64,000 nt of DNA from Kitasatospora terrestris (GCF_039542905.1 NZ_BAABIS010000001.1:620001-684000); one strand, 5' to 3'; counted from the stretch's first letter, positions 34,538-43,586 are shown. The notes: generated by a model not told the origin, from the letters alone. Numbers and translations: made by a program.

Positions 34538-34837
34538 TCAGTCGGCGGCCCCGCCGGCCGGCGGGCGGGCCCGCAGGGGCGGGGCCGCCTTCGGGGCGTC
34601 GGCCACCCGGCCGGCGAGCGAGCCGACGGTGGGTGCCGCGAAGACGTCGCCGACCGTCAGCCGGACGCCCAGCCGGTTGCGCACCCGGACCGCGAGCCTG
34701 ATGGCCAGTTGGGAATGGCCGCCCAGGCGGAAGAAGTCGTCGTCGTCGCCGATCAGCCCGGCATCGAGTTCGAGGACCTCGGCGAACAGCTCGCGCAGTG
34801 CGGCGCGTTCGGTCCGGTCCGGCGTTTGAGGGGTCAT
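34538..34837 (-). CDS. free peptidyl carrier protein
   Basis: A 99-residue carrier: DDDDFFRLGGHSQLAI with phosphopantetheine Ser42, followed by the usual amphipathic helix and a Pro/Ala tail. ATG at 34837. It lies between the exporter gene and the two-C-domain NRPS, so it is a good candidate for the free aminoacyl-carrier needed either as starter for the first condensation domain or between the two adjoining C domains. No A domain is attached. Confidence 0.9.
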   Translation of the reverse strand: MTPQTPDRTERAALRELFAEVLELDAGLIGDDDDFFRLGGHSQLAIRLAVRVRNRLGVRLTVGDVFAAPTVGSLAGRVADAPKAAPPLRARPPAGGAAD

Positions 34838-34866
34838 CGCTTCGTCCGTCCAGGTTGTCGGGGTGG

Positions 34867-36126
34867 TCAGGCCGGGGAGCGGGCGGGCTCCGTCGCCCGG
34901 GGAGAGAGGGCGGCGGGCACCATGACCCGCCAGGCGGCGGCCGTCATCACGGTCATCGCCGCGAATGCGGCCCAGAACGGCGCGACGATGCCGAAGGCAT
35001 GGCCGACCAGGCCGCCGAGGAGCGAGCCGATCGCGAACCCGCCCATGCTGAACAGCAGGTAGACGCTGTTGATCCGGCCCAGCATGCCTTCCGGCGTGAC
35101 CCGCTGCCGGAGCGTCACCGAGACCACGCCCCAGATGGTGGCGTGCGCGCCGAACAGCACCAGGGTCAGACCCGCCACCCAGGGCGAGCGGGTCACCGCG
35201 AGGACCAGGTGGGTCAGCGTCTCCACGACCATACCGGCCCTGAGGAGCGTCGCGGCGCCGAACCTGGCATCCAGCCGGGCCACCGACACGGTGCCCACCA
35301 CGCCGCCCACGGCGGTCGCCGCGAGCAGGAACCCGTAGCCGACCTCGGAGAAGCCCAATCGCTCGCGCGCGTAGAGCACGTACGCCGCGAAGGCTCCGCC
35401 GTAGCTGATGTTCATCAGGCCCATGGCGACCGCGAGCATGCGCAGCGCACTGCGGTTCCACAGCCAGCGCAGCCCGTCGCCGATCTCCTGCCGGACCGAG
35501 GCGCGAGCCGTCGACCCGTCGGGGCTGCGGGGGCCGGCCGCGGGGGCGGCCTTGCGTCCGGCCAGCGAGAGCACGAGCGCCGAGGAGGCCACGAAGCAGA
35601 CCGCGTCCACGCCGAACGGCACCGCCGCGGCGACGGCGAACAGCCAGCCGCCCATCGGCGGGCCGCCGAACTGGTTGCAGACCATGCGGACGCCCGAGAT
35701 CCAGGCGTTCGCCCGGGCGAGGTCGCCGGTGGCCACCACGCTCGGCACCAGTGCCTGGCCGGCGTTGTCCGACAGGGTCGCCCCCGTGCCGAGCAGGAAG
35801 ACCGCCGCATAGATCACCGGGATGCTCGCCAGGTCCCGCCAGACCAGGACCGCCAGGACCGCCATGACCAGCGCGCGGGCGGCGCCCACCGCGCCGACGA
35901 CTGCCCGCCGGTCGACCCGGTCCACGAACACACCGCTGAAGAGCGAGAAGAGCAGCCAGGGAAGTTGCTGCGCGAACACTGCTCCGGCTACCACTGCGGG
36001 ATCACTGCTGACGGTGGCCATCAGCAATGGCCCTGCGGCAATTGTGACACCGTCCCCCAATGACGACGTTCCGGATGCCAACCACAGTCGGGCGTAGTCG
36101 CCCGTGAGACGGACTGCCATGGGCAT
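34867..36126 (-). CDS. MFS transporter, probable product exporter
   Basis: A 419-residue major facilitator of the EntS/tetracycline-type group with twelve predicted hydrophobic segments and a charged central loop (about residues 195-215). The first loop contains DRVDRRAVVGAV, the typical MFS loop 2-3 motif region. It is the first gene of the long minus-strand operon, immediately divergent from the cluster regulator, which fits export and self-protection for the peptide. Start ATG at 36126; an in-frame ATG two codons later is an alternative. Confidence 0.93.
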   Translation of the reverse strand: MPMAVRLTGDYARLWLASGTSSLGDGVTIAAGPLLMATVSSDPAVVAGAVFAQQLPWLLFSLFSGVFVDRVDRRAVVGAVGAARALVMAVLAVLVWRDLASIPVIYAAVFLLGTGATLSDNAGQALVPSVVATGDLARANAWISGVRMVCNQFGGPPMGGWLFAVAAAVPFGVDAVCFVASSALVLSLAGRKAAPAAGPRSPDGSTARASVRQEIGDGLRWLWNRSALRMLAVAMGLMNISYGGAFAAYVLYARERLGFSEVGYGFLLAATAVGGVVGTVSVARLDARFGAATLLRAGMVVETLTHLVLAVTRSPWVAGLTLVLFGAHATIWGVVSVTLRQRVTPEGMLGRINSVYLLFSMGGFAIGSLLGGLVGHAFGIVAPFWAAFAAMTVMTAAAWRVMVPAALSPRATEPARSPA

Positions 36127-36459
36127 GGGACCCTAGCAGACATGACAAGTTCGGAGAACGCGCAGATCAAACAGCCAAGTTGACAGCACATCACGCCCAC
36201 ATGGGGCGATCGGGGCGAGTCGGACAGGGCCCCTGTCTCATTATTCGGATGGCCTTGACAAGTCAAGCCGACCCGGGAGAGAACCTAGAAGCAGATCGGG
36301 TACGGGCCAAGATCCCGAACACCCCGGTCGGAATTGCCAATCACGGGGATATAACGTCCGGCGCCGCGACTAATGAATCTCGGGCGAATTCGTGCCGATT
36401 CCGCGGACACCGGGAGGATCCGTTCCGGCGATGCCGGAACGCACGAGGGCGGGGGAATC
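36127..36459. promoter_or_regulatory. divergent control region of the NRPS cluster
   Basis: The 333 bp between the exporter and the regulator are more AT-rich than their surroundings and probably hold promoters for both directions. Two inverted repeats stand out: CTTGAC-AA-GTCAAG (36254-36267), and a perfect 9-base pair CGTTCCGGC-GAT-GCCGGAACG (36421-36441) just before the regulator start. Either may be an operator for the XRE-type regulator. I cannot place -35/-10 boxes with confidence. Confidence 0.55.
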
Positions 36460-37839
36460 TTGAGCAAGGCACAGCACTCGGCGACGTCGGCGAAGGGGAC
36501 GGCAGGCGCGGCCGGCCCCAGCCTCGGGGACCTGCTGAAGGCCGCGCGCAGACGGACCGGCATGACCCAGGGCCAGCTCGCCGACCTCTCCTCGGTGAGC
36601 ATCCGCACCATCCGCGACCTGGAGCTCGACCTCACCCTCAATCCGCGCCGCGAGACGCTGCGGCTGCTCCTCGACGGGCTCAGGCTCACCGGCACCCGCC
36701 GGGCGGAGCTCGAACAGGCCGCGACCGGAGCCCGGACGCAGGTCGAACTGGCCGACCAGCTCACGCCGCCACCCGCCGCCCTCGGGCCGATCATCGGTCG
36801 CGAACGCGAGGTCGAGGCCCTCGCCCGGCAGATCGCCTCCGGCGGCCGGCGGCTCATCCGGGTCGTCGGCATCGCGGGAGTCGGAAAGTCAAGGCTCATC
36901 CAGGAGGTCGCCCACCGGACGTACGCCGCGGGGCTCATGCCCGTGGTGTGGGCGGGGACCTGGGGCTCCGTCACCGGGCGCCACCGGGGCCAGGTGTCCG
37001 AGCGCCTCGACGCGCTGCTGCGCGGCGAGCCCGAACTCGACAACCTGGCTGCCGCGTTCGGTACCGGTGACACCCTGCTCGCGCTGCCCGGCGGCGGCCT
37101 GGACACCAGGGCCGAGGCCGCCCTGCGGCGGCTGGTGGAGCTCTGCCCGGGCTTGCGGGTGCTGCACGAGAGCCGCGAGCACGGCCGCTGCGGGGCGGAC
37201 ACCGACTACCCCGTCTTCCCGCTCGACGTCACCGCGGCGGACGGCACCGGCCACGAACCGCCAGCCGCCCCCTCGCTGCGGCTGCTGCTCGCCCGCGCGG
37301 ACCACCTGGGGCCCGCGGCCCGCCGGGACCCGGCGATGCTCCGTTCGCTGGCCGAGGTCTGTCGGCGGCTGGACGGCATCCCGGCCGCCGTCGAGGCCGC
37401 CGCGGACTGGCTGCTGCTCTACGAGCCCGCCGAACTCCTGGGGATCGCCGTGCACCAGCCCTTCAGACTGGTCACCCCGCCGTCCCGGCCCGCGACCGAC
37501 CTGCGGGCCGCGCTGGAGGCAGGCCTCGACGCGCTCCGCCCGGCCGAGGCCGACGTGCTGTGCCGGCTCGCCGCCATGAGGCCGCCCTGGACCCTGGCGG
37601 ACGCCACCGCTCGCACCGGCCTCACCGAGGACTCGACGGCGACCGCCGTCCACCTGCTGGTCAGCCGGGGCATGGTGCGCCCGGTCCGCCCGGCGGCCGG
37701 GGGGACACCCCGGTTCGCCGTCCTCGACCTGGTCCGCCGGATCCAGGACGAGCGGTGCCGCCGCGGCACCCACAGGTGCCTCCCTTCTGCCGCACCAGGT
37801 GCCGCTGGAGACCCTCTGCACCGCCTAGCCTCACTCTGA
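36460..37839 (+). CDS. XRE-type HTH regulator with NB-ARC-like ATPase domain
   Basis: 459 residues. An N-terminal helix-turn-helix of the XRE class (LGDLLKAARRRTGMTQGQLADLSSVSIRTIRDLE), then an ATPase-like domain with Walker A GIAGVGKSR and NB-ARC-like helices. The long TPR tail common in this regulator type is missing, so it ends early. TTG at 36460 is chosen because GGGGG precedes it and because a 9-base inverted repeat lies just upstream; an in-frame ATG at 36373 would place that repeat in the coding region and has no binding site. Likely pathway-specific activator or repressor. Confidence 0.85.
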   Translation: MSKAQHSATSAKGTAGAAGPSLGDLLKAARRRTGMTQGQLADLSSVSIRTIRDLELDLTLNPRRETLRLLLDGLRLTGTRRAELEQAATGARTQVELADQLTPPPAALGPIIGREREVEALARQIASGGRRLIRVVGIAGVGKSRLIQEVAHRTYAAGLMPVVWAGTWGSVTGRHRGQVSERLDALLRGEPELDNLAAAFGTGDTLLALPGGGLDTRAEAALRRLVELCPGLRVLHESREHGRCGADTDYPVFPLDVTAADGTGHEPPAAPSLRLLLARADHLGPAARRDPAMLRSLAEVCRRLDGIPAAVEAAADWLLLYEPAELLGIAVHQPFRLVTPPSRPATDLRAALEAGLDALRPAEADVLCRLAAMRPPWTLADATARTGLTEDSTATAVHLLVSRGMVRPVRPAAGGTPRFAVLDLVRRIQDERCRRGTHRCLPSAAPGAAGDPLHRLASL

Positions 37840-37940
37840 GGTCGCCGTACCGGCCCGGCTCGGCACTGTTGCCGCCCTGCCCCGCCGCCGGACGGAGCGG
37901 TCCGTCGCGATGCCCCGAACGACCGCACGCGACCCGTCGC

Positions 37941-37972
37941 CGGCCGTGCCGGCCTCCGGGCCGGCACGGCCG
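37941..37972 (+). terminator. hairpin after the regulator gene, perfect 14-bp stem
   Basis: CGGCCGTGCCGGCC (37941-37954) pairs exactly with GGCCGGCACGGCCG (37959-37972) around TCCG, about 100 bp after the regulator stop. It would separate the regulator from the following mbtH operon. It runs straight into the tandem repeat at 37971. Confidence 0.7.
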
Positions 37973-38010
37973 GCCATGGCGCCGCACGGTCGGCCATGGC
38001 GCCGCACGGT
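37971..38010. repeat. tandem duplication of a 20-base unit
   Basis: CGGCCATGGCGCCGCACGGT occurs twice head to tail (37971-37990, 37991-38010), between the regulator terminator and the mbtH gene. It lies in the presumed promoter/leader of the right-hand operon; it could be a doubled binding site or a replication-slippage product. Confidence 0.85.
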
Positions 38011-38048
38011 CGGCCCGACTCCACCCCACACATCCGACCGGAGCAGTG

Positions 38049-38261
38049 ATGAGCGAGACATCCGTGGACACGGCGGAGCACGCCGACTGGCTGACCGTCA
38101 GCAACACCGAGGGACGCCACAGCATCTGGCCCGCCACCCGTCCCGTGCCCGAGGGCTGGCAGCCGACCGGGCAGCGCGGCGAGCGGTCCGCCTGCCTCGC
38201 CTGGATAGCCGAGAACTGGACCGACCCCCGTCCCGCCGGTGTCGGCCGGGTCGCGCGATGA
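38049..38261 (+). CDS. MbtH-like protein
   Basis: A 70-residue A-domain partner: TVSNTEGRHSIWP, VPEGWQPTG and CLAWIAENWTDPRP. ATG at 38049 with GGAG upstream. First gene of the right-hand operon (MbtH, thioesterase, A-PCP, P450, P450, PCP); its stop overlaps the thioesterase ATG. This is the third MbtH domain of the cluster, probably serving the A-PCP protein two genes on. Confidence 0.95.
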   Translation: MSETSVDTAEHADWLTVSNTEGRHSIWPATRPVPEGWQPTGQRGERSACLAWIAENWTDPRPAGVGRVAR

Positions 38262-39016
38262 GCGCCCGCGAAGGCACCCGGCGCTGGCTCATCCGCGACC
38301 TCGATCCGGACTCCCGGGCCCGCCTGTTCTGCCTGCCGGTGTCCGGCATCGGCGCCTCGGTCTTCCGGGCCTGGCCCACCCGGATCGGCGACATCGAGGT
38401 CTGCCCGATCCAGCTGCCCGGACGCGAGAACCGCATGCGGGACCCCGCGTACACCTCGATGGAGGAGTTCGCCCGCGACGCGGCCGACGCCCTCGGCCCC
38501 TGCCTGGACCGGCCGTTCGCGTTCTTCGGGCACTGCTTCGGTGCCCGGCTCGGCTACGGACTCGCGGCCGAACTGGCCCGCCGCTCGGCACCCCTGCCGC
38601 AACAGCTCTTCGCCTCCTCCTGCCTGGCGCCCCACCGCGGCGGCTACTTCGGCGGCGGCCGCAACGGGCCCTTCACGCCGGAGACCACCGACGAGGAGTA
38701 CCTGGCCGAACTCCGGTACGGCGCAGCGTCACGAGACGAACCGGAACCCCCGGCCGAACTGCTCGCCCTCTCCATCCGGGTCCTGCGCGCGGACACCAGC
38801 CTCACCTGCGGCTACACGCCGGCCGGCCCCGGGCCCACGCCCCTCGACATCACCACGATCTCCTGGACCGCCGACACCCACACGCGCCCCGAGGAGATGG
38901 ACGAATGGTCCGCCTACGGGCGGGTCCGCCAGATCCTGCTGCCCGGCGACGACCACACCCACCGCTCTGCGCCCGACGACCTGCTGCGGGTCATCGCGGA
39001 CGGCCTGCCCGAATGA
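38258..39016 (+). CDS. type II thioesterase with Cys nucleophile
   Basis: A 252-residue thioesterase-family protein: FCLPVSGIGASVF, QLPGREN, elbow FFGHCFGAR and the terminal His region PGDDHTH. The nucleophile position is Cys93 (TGC at 38534-38536) instead of Ser. The insert after the elbow contains GGYFGGGRNG. ATG overlaps the MbtH stop, and the gene runs to the start region of the A-PCP gene. Probably edits or shuttles the aminoacyl group of the A-PCP/P450 pathway; a shuttle role would fit Cys chemistry (inference). Confidence 0.88.
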   Translation: MSAREGTRRWLIRDLDPDSRARLFCLPVSGIGASVFRAWPTRIGDIEVCPIQLPGRENRMRDPAYTSMEEFARDAADALGPCLDRPFAFFGHCFGARLGYGLAAELARRSAPLPQQLFASSCLAPHRGGYFGGGRNGPFTPETTDEEYLAELRYGAASRDEPEPPAELLALSIRVLRADTSLTCGYTPAGPGPTPLDITTISWTADTHTRPEEMDEWSAYGRVRQILLPGDDHTHRSAPDDLLRVIADGLPE

Positions 39017-39033
39017 CAAGGAGTGCTCCCACC

Positions 39034-40824
39034 GTGAACCCGCACGGCCCGACCGCGCCCCCGACCCTCACCCGGATGTTCGCCGACTCGGTCGCCGCCC
39101 ACGGCGACTCGCCCGCCGTCTCCGACGACTCGGGCCGCCGGCTCACCTACGCCGAACTCGACCGCGCCTCCGCCGCCGTGGCGCGGCAGCTGATCGAGGC
39201 CGGGGTGCGCCGGGAGGACCGGGTGGGCATCCACCGCGAGCGCGACGTGGACCTGGTCATCGGCATCCTCGGCGCGCTGCGGGCGGGCGCCGCCTACGTC
39301 GCCGTGGACCAGCGCTACCCCAAGGCCCGGCGCGAGCTCATGCTGCGCGCGGCCGGCGTCCGGGTCACCCTGGTGGACGCCGCCGGAGCCGAACAGCTGG
39401 ACCCCGGGTTCAACCCGCTGGTCCAGCGGTACGACCCGTCCGTCGGCGCTCCCCGGACCGCCGGCCCGGACCTGCCCGAACCCGACGGCCAGGACGCGGC
39501 CTGCGTGCTGTTCACCTCCGGCTCCACCGGCACGCCCAAGGGCGTCGTGGTCGAGCACCGCAACCTGGTGCACTTCGTCACCAATCCCGAACTGCCCCGG
39601 CTCACCCAGGCCGACCGGGTCGCCCAGATCGCCAACGTCTCCTTCGACACCTTCCACTGGGAGCTCTGGAGCTCTTTCTGGTTCGGTGCCGAGATCGTCA
39701 TGATGCCCTCGGTGCCCGACCTGGTGAAGGGCGACCCGGGCCGGGAGCTGCGCCGCCGCCGGATCACCGCGCTGCTCTCCCCCACCATGGCCTTCAACCA
39801 CATCGCCGCGGAGGACCCCGACGTCTTCTCCTCGCTGCGGATCCTGCAGACCGGTGGCGACGTGGTCCGCCCCGCCGCCTGCCGCGACATCCTCGCCGGC
39901 AAGTTCGACGGCGAGCTGGTCAACCTCTACGGCCCGACCGAAGGCACCACCGCCGCCACCGCCCACCGGATCACCGAGGTGCTGCACGACGCCACCAGCG
40001 TCCCGATCGGCCGCGCGCTGTCCGGCGTCCTGCTCCACGTCCTCGACCCCGAGCTGCGCCCCGTTCCGGTGGGCACGCCCGGCGAGCTGTACATCGGCGG
40101 CGCCGGGGTCACCCGCGGCTACCTCGGCGACCCCGCCCGCACCGCCGAGCGGTTCCTCCCGGACCCGCTCGGCCCACCCGGATCGACCATGTACGCCACC
40201 GGCGACCTGGTCCTGGAGCGGGACGGCGTCCTCGACTACCTGGGCCGCAACGACGACCAGGTGAAGATCCGCGGCTACCGGGTCGAGCCGCGCGAAGTGG
40301 AGCGTTCGCTGATCGCCCACCCCGGTGTCCTGGACGCGGCGGTCCTGCCGCAGGGCAGCGACCAGGACAAGCGGCTCGTCGCCTTCGTCGTCCTCCAGGG
40401 ACGCACCACCGTTCCCCAGGTCCGGGCCCACGCCCAGGCGACGATGCCCGACTACCAGGTGCCCTCGGAGTTCCTGAACGTCCCCGAGATCCAGGCGACC
40501 CCGCACGGCAAGCGCGACACCGCGGCCCTGCTCGACCTGCTGGCCGACCGGGGCCGACGCCGCAGCGGGTACACCGCACCCGCGACGGACACCGAGCGCT
40601 ACCTCGCCGGCGTCTGGGAGGAACTGCTCGGCACCGAACGGATCGGCACCGACGACGACTTCTTCGAGCTCGGCGGCAACTCGATGCTGGCCTTCCGGCT
40701 CAGCCGCCGGATCGCCCGCGACAACGGCGCGTTCGTCACCCTCGAGAGCATCCTGTCCAACACCGTCCTGACCGACATGGCCGCCGCCACCGACGCGGCA
40801 CCGCGCAAGGGAGACGACACGTGA
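39034..40824 (+). CDS. NRPS adenylation-carrier didomain protein
   Basis: A 596-residue A-PCP protein: FTSGSTGTPKG, NLYGPTE, YATGDLV, VKIRGYR and the lysine in HGKRD; carrier with LGGNSML (Ser550). Specificity residues by eye D-T-W-L-L-T-L-T-A, a code I do not recognise. GTG at 39034 is favoured by AAGGAG ten bases upstream; an ATG at 39013 overlapping the previous stop is possible. An A-PCP followed by P450s is the known arrangement for beta-hydroxylation of a carrier-bound amino acid (as in novobiocin and nikkomycin pathways), which is the likely job here. Confidence 0.92.
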   Translation: MNPHGPTAPPTLTRMFADSVAAHGDSPAVSDDSGRRLTYAELDRASAAVARQLIEAGVRREDRVGIHRERDVDLVIGILGALRAGAAYVAVDQRYPKARRELMLRAAGVRVTLVDAAGAEQLDPGFNPLVQRYDPSVGAPRTAGPDLPEPDGQDAACVLFTSGSTGTPKGVVVEHRNLVHFVTNPELPRLTQADRVAQIANVSFDTFHWELWSSFWFGAEIVMMPSVPDLVKGDPGRELRRRRITALLSPTMAFNHIAAEDPDVFSSLRILQTGGDVVRPAACRDILAGKFDGELVNLYGPTEGTTAATAHRITEVLHDATSVPIGRALSGVLLHVLDPELRPVPVGTPGELYIGGAGVTRGYLGDPARTAERFLPDPLGPPGSTMYATGDLVLERDGVLDYLGRNDDQVKIRGYRVEPREVERSLIAHPGVLDAAVLPQGSDQDKRLVAFVVLQGRTTVPQVRAHAQATMPDYQVPSEFLNVPEIQATPHGKRDTAALLDLLADRGRRRSGYTAPATDTERYLAGVWEELLGTERIGTDDDFFELGGNSMLAFRLSRRIARDNGAFVTLESILSNTVLTDMAAATDAAPRKGDDT

Positions 40825-42050
40825 CCCAGGTTCCCGGACCGGTGGCCCGGATCGACCTCAACGACACCGAGGCCTTCGTCAGCGGCGACCCCCACCTCCT
40901 GTGGGAACAGCTGCGCACCCAGTCCCCGGTCCACTGGAACCCCACCCCGTCCGGCGGCTTCTGGGCGCTGACCACGTACGACGACGTGCTCGCGGCGCTC
41001 CGCGACACCGAGACGTTCAGCTCGGAGCACGGCACGGTCATCGGAGGGTCCTTCCGCGACGAGATCGACACCGCCTCCGGGCGGATGCTCGTCACCTCCG
41101 ACCCGCCGCGCCACCGACAGCTGCGCCGCCGCATGCACCGGGTCTTCTCACCCGCGCTGATCGAGCGGGTCACCACGACGGTCCGACACCGGGTCGAGCT
41201 CGCCCTCGACCGGCTCTGGGCCGACGGCGGCGGCGACCTCGCCCTCGACGTGGCCCGGGAGCTCCCGGCCGGCGGACTCATGGCGCAGCTGGGCATCGAC
41301 CACGACGAGGCGCTCCACTTGCTGGCCCTGACCCAGACCATGATCGGCTACCGGGACGACGACCACTCCCTCGGCATCAGCCACGAGGGCCTGCGTCTGG
41401 CCACCGCCCAGGCGGACATCTTCGACTTCTTCCTCGACCTGATCGCCAAGCGCCGCGCCGTCCCCGGCGACGACGCGGTCAGCATCCTGCTCACCCCCGA
41501 GGAGGGCGAGCGGGAACTCGACGAGGACACCCTGCTGTTCAACTTGATGAACCTGGCCATCGGCGGGAACGAGACCACCCAGCACAGCGCCAGTGGCGGC
41601 GTGCTCGCCATGATGGACGACCCGGCGGAGTGGGATCGGCTGCGCGCCGATCCGAAACTGGTCGACACCGGCATCGAGGAATTCGTCCGCTGGACCTCCA
41701 CCGCCTCCTACGTCCAGCGGACGGCCACCAGGCCGGTCACGGTCCGCGGTGTCGAGATCGCCGAGGGGGACTCCGTCACCCTGTGGATCGCCTCCGCCAA
41801 CCGCGACGCGAACCAGTTCCCCGAGCCGAACCGCTTCGACCTCGGCCGCACCCCCAACCGCCACGTCGGCTTCGCGAGCGGCCCGCACCACTGCATCGGT
41901 GCGGCGATGGGCCGCACCGCGCTCAACGCGCTGCTCCGCAGCCTGCCCACGCGGCCGGGCCGACTGGCTCCGGCGGGCGACGTGGTCCGCCTGCGGTCCA
42001 ACTTCATGCTCGAGTACAAGAGCATCCCGGTCGAAGTGACCGCCCGATGA
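40821..42050 (+). CDS. cytochrome P450
   Basis: A 409-residue bacterial P450: IGGNETT in the I helix, EEFVRWTS (ExxR region), and heme-binding GFASGPHHCIGAA with the Cys ligand. GTG start overlaps the A-PCP stop, so it is tightly tied to that protein; hydroxylation of the aminoacyl-S-PCP is the best guess. It needs electrons from a ferredoxin encoded elsewhere; none is in the operon. Confidence 0.95.
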   Translation: MTQVPGPVARIDLNDTEAFVSGDPHLLWEQLRTQSPVHWNPTPSGGFWALTTYDDVLAALRDTETFSSEHGTVIGGSFRDEIDTASGRMLVTSDPPRHRQLRRRMHRVFSPALIERVTTTVRHRVELALDRLWADGGGDLALDVARELPAGGLMAQLGIDHDEALHLLALTQTMIGYRDDDHSLGISHEGLRLATAQADIFDFFLDLIAKRRAVPGDDAVSILLTPEEGERELDEDTLLFNLMNLAIGGNETTQHSASGGVLAMMDDPAEWDRLRADPKLVDTGIEEFVRWTSTASYVQRTATRPVTVRGVEIAEGDSVTLWIASANRDANQFPEPNRFDLGRTPNRHVGFASGPHHCIGAAMGRTALNALLRSLPTRPGRLAPAGDVVRLRSNFMLEYKSIPVEVTAR

Positions 42051-43288
42051 CCGCAGCGGCCAAGGACCGCGCGCAGCGGCCCACCCCAGCACTGAACGTC
42101 GCGGACCCGGCGCTCTACGCCCACGGCGACCCCCTGCCGGTCTGGCGTGAACTGCGGGCCACCGCACCCGTCCACTGGAACGACACCGGTGTCCCCGGCG
42201 AGGCGTTCTGGGCGGTGATGACGTACGAACCCGCCGTCCAGGTCTACAAGGGCACCAACACCTTCACCTCCGAACGCGGCATGCGCCTCGGCTCCGGTCG
42301 GCACGGCGTGGACGCGGCGGCCGGCCGGATGATGATCGTCACCGACCCGCCGCGCCACACCAAGCTGCGCAACCTGATGAACTCGGCCTTCACCCCGCGC
42401 AGGACCGCCCAGATGGAACAGACCATGCGCGACGTGCTCACCCCCCTGATCGACGAGGCCGTCGAGACCGGGGTGGTCGACTTCGTCACCGACATCGCGG
42501 CGGTCCTGCCCGCAGCGATCGTGTGCCACATCATGGACGTGGCCCGCGAGGAGCACCAGGCCTTCACCGACATGACCAGCAGGGCGTTCGGCGCCAACCT
42601 CGGCGCCGAGGGCGGCCCGGTCAGCGTCGCGGCGAGCACCGTGGCCAACGCGAAGATCTTCGCCTACTACGCCCGACTCCTCGAGCAGCGACGCGCCGCG
42701 CCCGGCGACGACGTCGTCAGCACGCTCGCCACCAGCGAGGTCGACGGGGTCCCCCTGACCGACGCAGAGATCGTCATGAACTGCAACGGCATCCTCCTCG
42801 GCGCCAACGAGACCACCCGGCTGGCCTCCGCCGGCGGTCTGCTCGCCCTCATCGAGAACCCCGCCCAATGGCAGCGCCTGCGCGACGGCGACGTCAGTCC
42901 GGACAGCGCGGTCGAGGAGGTCCTCCGCTACACCAGTCCGGCGATGCACATGAAGCGCGTCGCCCGCACCGACACCGAGATCGGCGGTCAGACGATCAAG
43001 GCCGGCGAAACCGTCGCCATCTGGAACCCCTCCGCCAACCGTGACGAGGCCGTCTTCGACCGGCCGGACCGGCTGGATCTCGGCCGAACCCCCAACCGTC
43101 ACCTGGCGTTCGGCATGGGGAGTCACTTCTGCATCGGCGCCGCGCTCGCCCGGATCGAGCTCCGCGTCATGCTCCAGTTGCTCGTCGACCGCCTCTCCGG
43201 CGCCGAACTCGCCGGCCCCGTCCGGACGATGCACTCCAACTTCATGTGGGGTGTCGAGCACATGCCGGTCACCCTCCTCCCCAAGTGA
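42047..43288 (+). CDS. cytochrome P450
   Basis: A 413-residue P450: LLGANETTRL in the I helix, EEVLRYTSP (ExxR) and FGMGSHFCIGAALAR around the heme Cys. ATG overlaps the stop of the first P450. The two differ substantially, so they probably perform distinct oxidations rather than being a recent duplication. Substrate unknown. Confidence 0.95.
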   Translation: MTAAAKDRAQRPTPALNVADPALYAHGDPLPVWRELRATAPVHWNDTGVPGEAFWAVMTYEPAVQVYKGTNTFTSERGMRLGSGRHGVDAAAGRMMIVTDPPRHTKLRNLMNSAFTPRRTAQMEQTMRDVLTPLIDEAVETGVVDFVTDIAAVLPAAIVCHIMDVAREEHQAFTDMTSRAFGANLGAEGGPVSVAASTVANAKIFAYYARLLEQRRAAPGDDVVSTLATSEVDGVPLTDAEIVMNCNGILLGANETTRLASAGGLLALIENPAQWQRLRDGDVSPDSAVEEVLRYTSPAMHMKRVARTDTEIGGQTIKAGETVAIWNPSANRDEAVFDRPDRLDLGRTPNRHLAFGMGSHFCIGAALARIELRVMLQLLVDRLSGAELAGPVRTMHSNFMWGVEHMPVTLLPK

Positions 43289-43335
43289 CCGAACGACCGA
43301 GCCGGCCGGAGCCGGCAGAAACCGGAGGCCCCTCC

Positions 43336-43575
43336 ATGAGCAGCGACCCCCCGGTCGACCGCACCGTCATCGACGCCTGGTGCGAGGCGCTCGGTGTCCC
43401 CACCGCCGACCTCGGCGACGACTTCTTCGCATCCGGTGGCCACTCCTTCGCGGCCGTTCAACTGATGACCGCCGTCGAGTCCGCCCTCCCCATCACCTTC
43501 CCGCTGGAGACCCTGTTCTCCGACAACCTCGAAGCCGTGATCAAGGAATGCGAGGCCCGCATGCCGACCGACTGA
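43336..43575 (+). CDS. free peptidyl carrier protein
   Basis: A 79-residue carrier: LGDDFFASGGHSFAAV with Ser37. GGAGG lies nine bases before the ATG at 43336. It is the last gene of the right-hand operon, followed by a strong terminator. Probably accepts the P450-modified residue or serves as a transfer carrier; no dedicated A domain is adjacent beyond the A-PCP gene. Confidence 0.92.
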   Translation: MSSDPPVDRTVIDAWCEALGVPTADLGDDFFASGGHSFAAVQLMTAVESALPITFPLETLFSDNLEAVIKECEARMPTD

Positions 43576-43586
43576 CGCACGACGGT

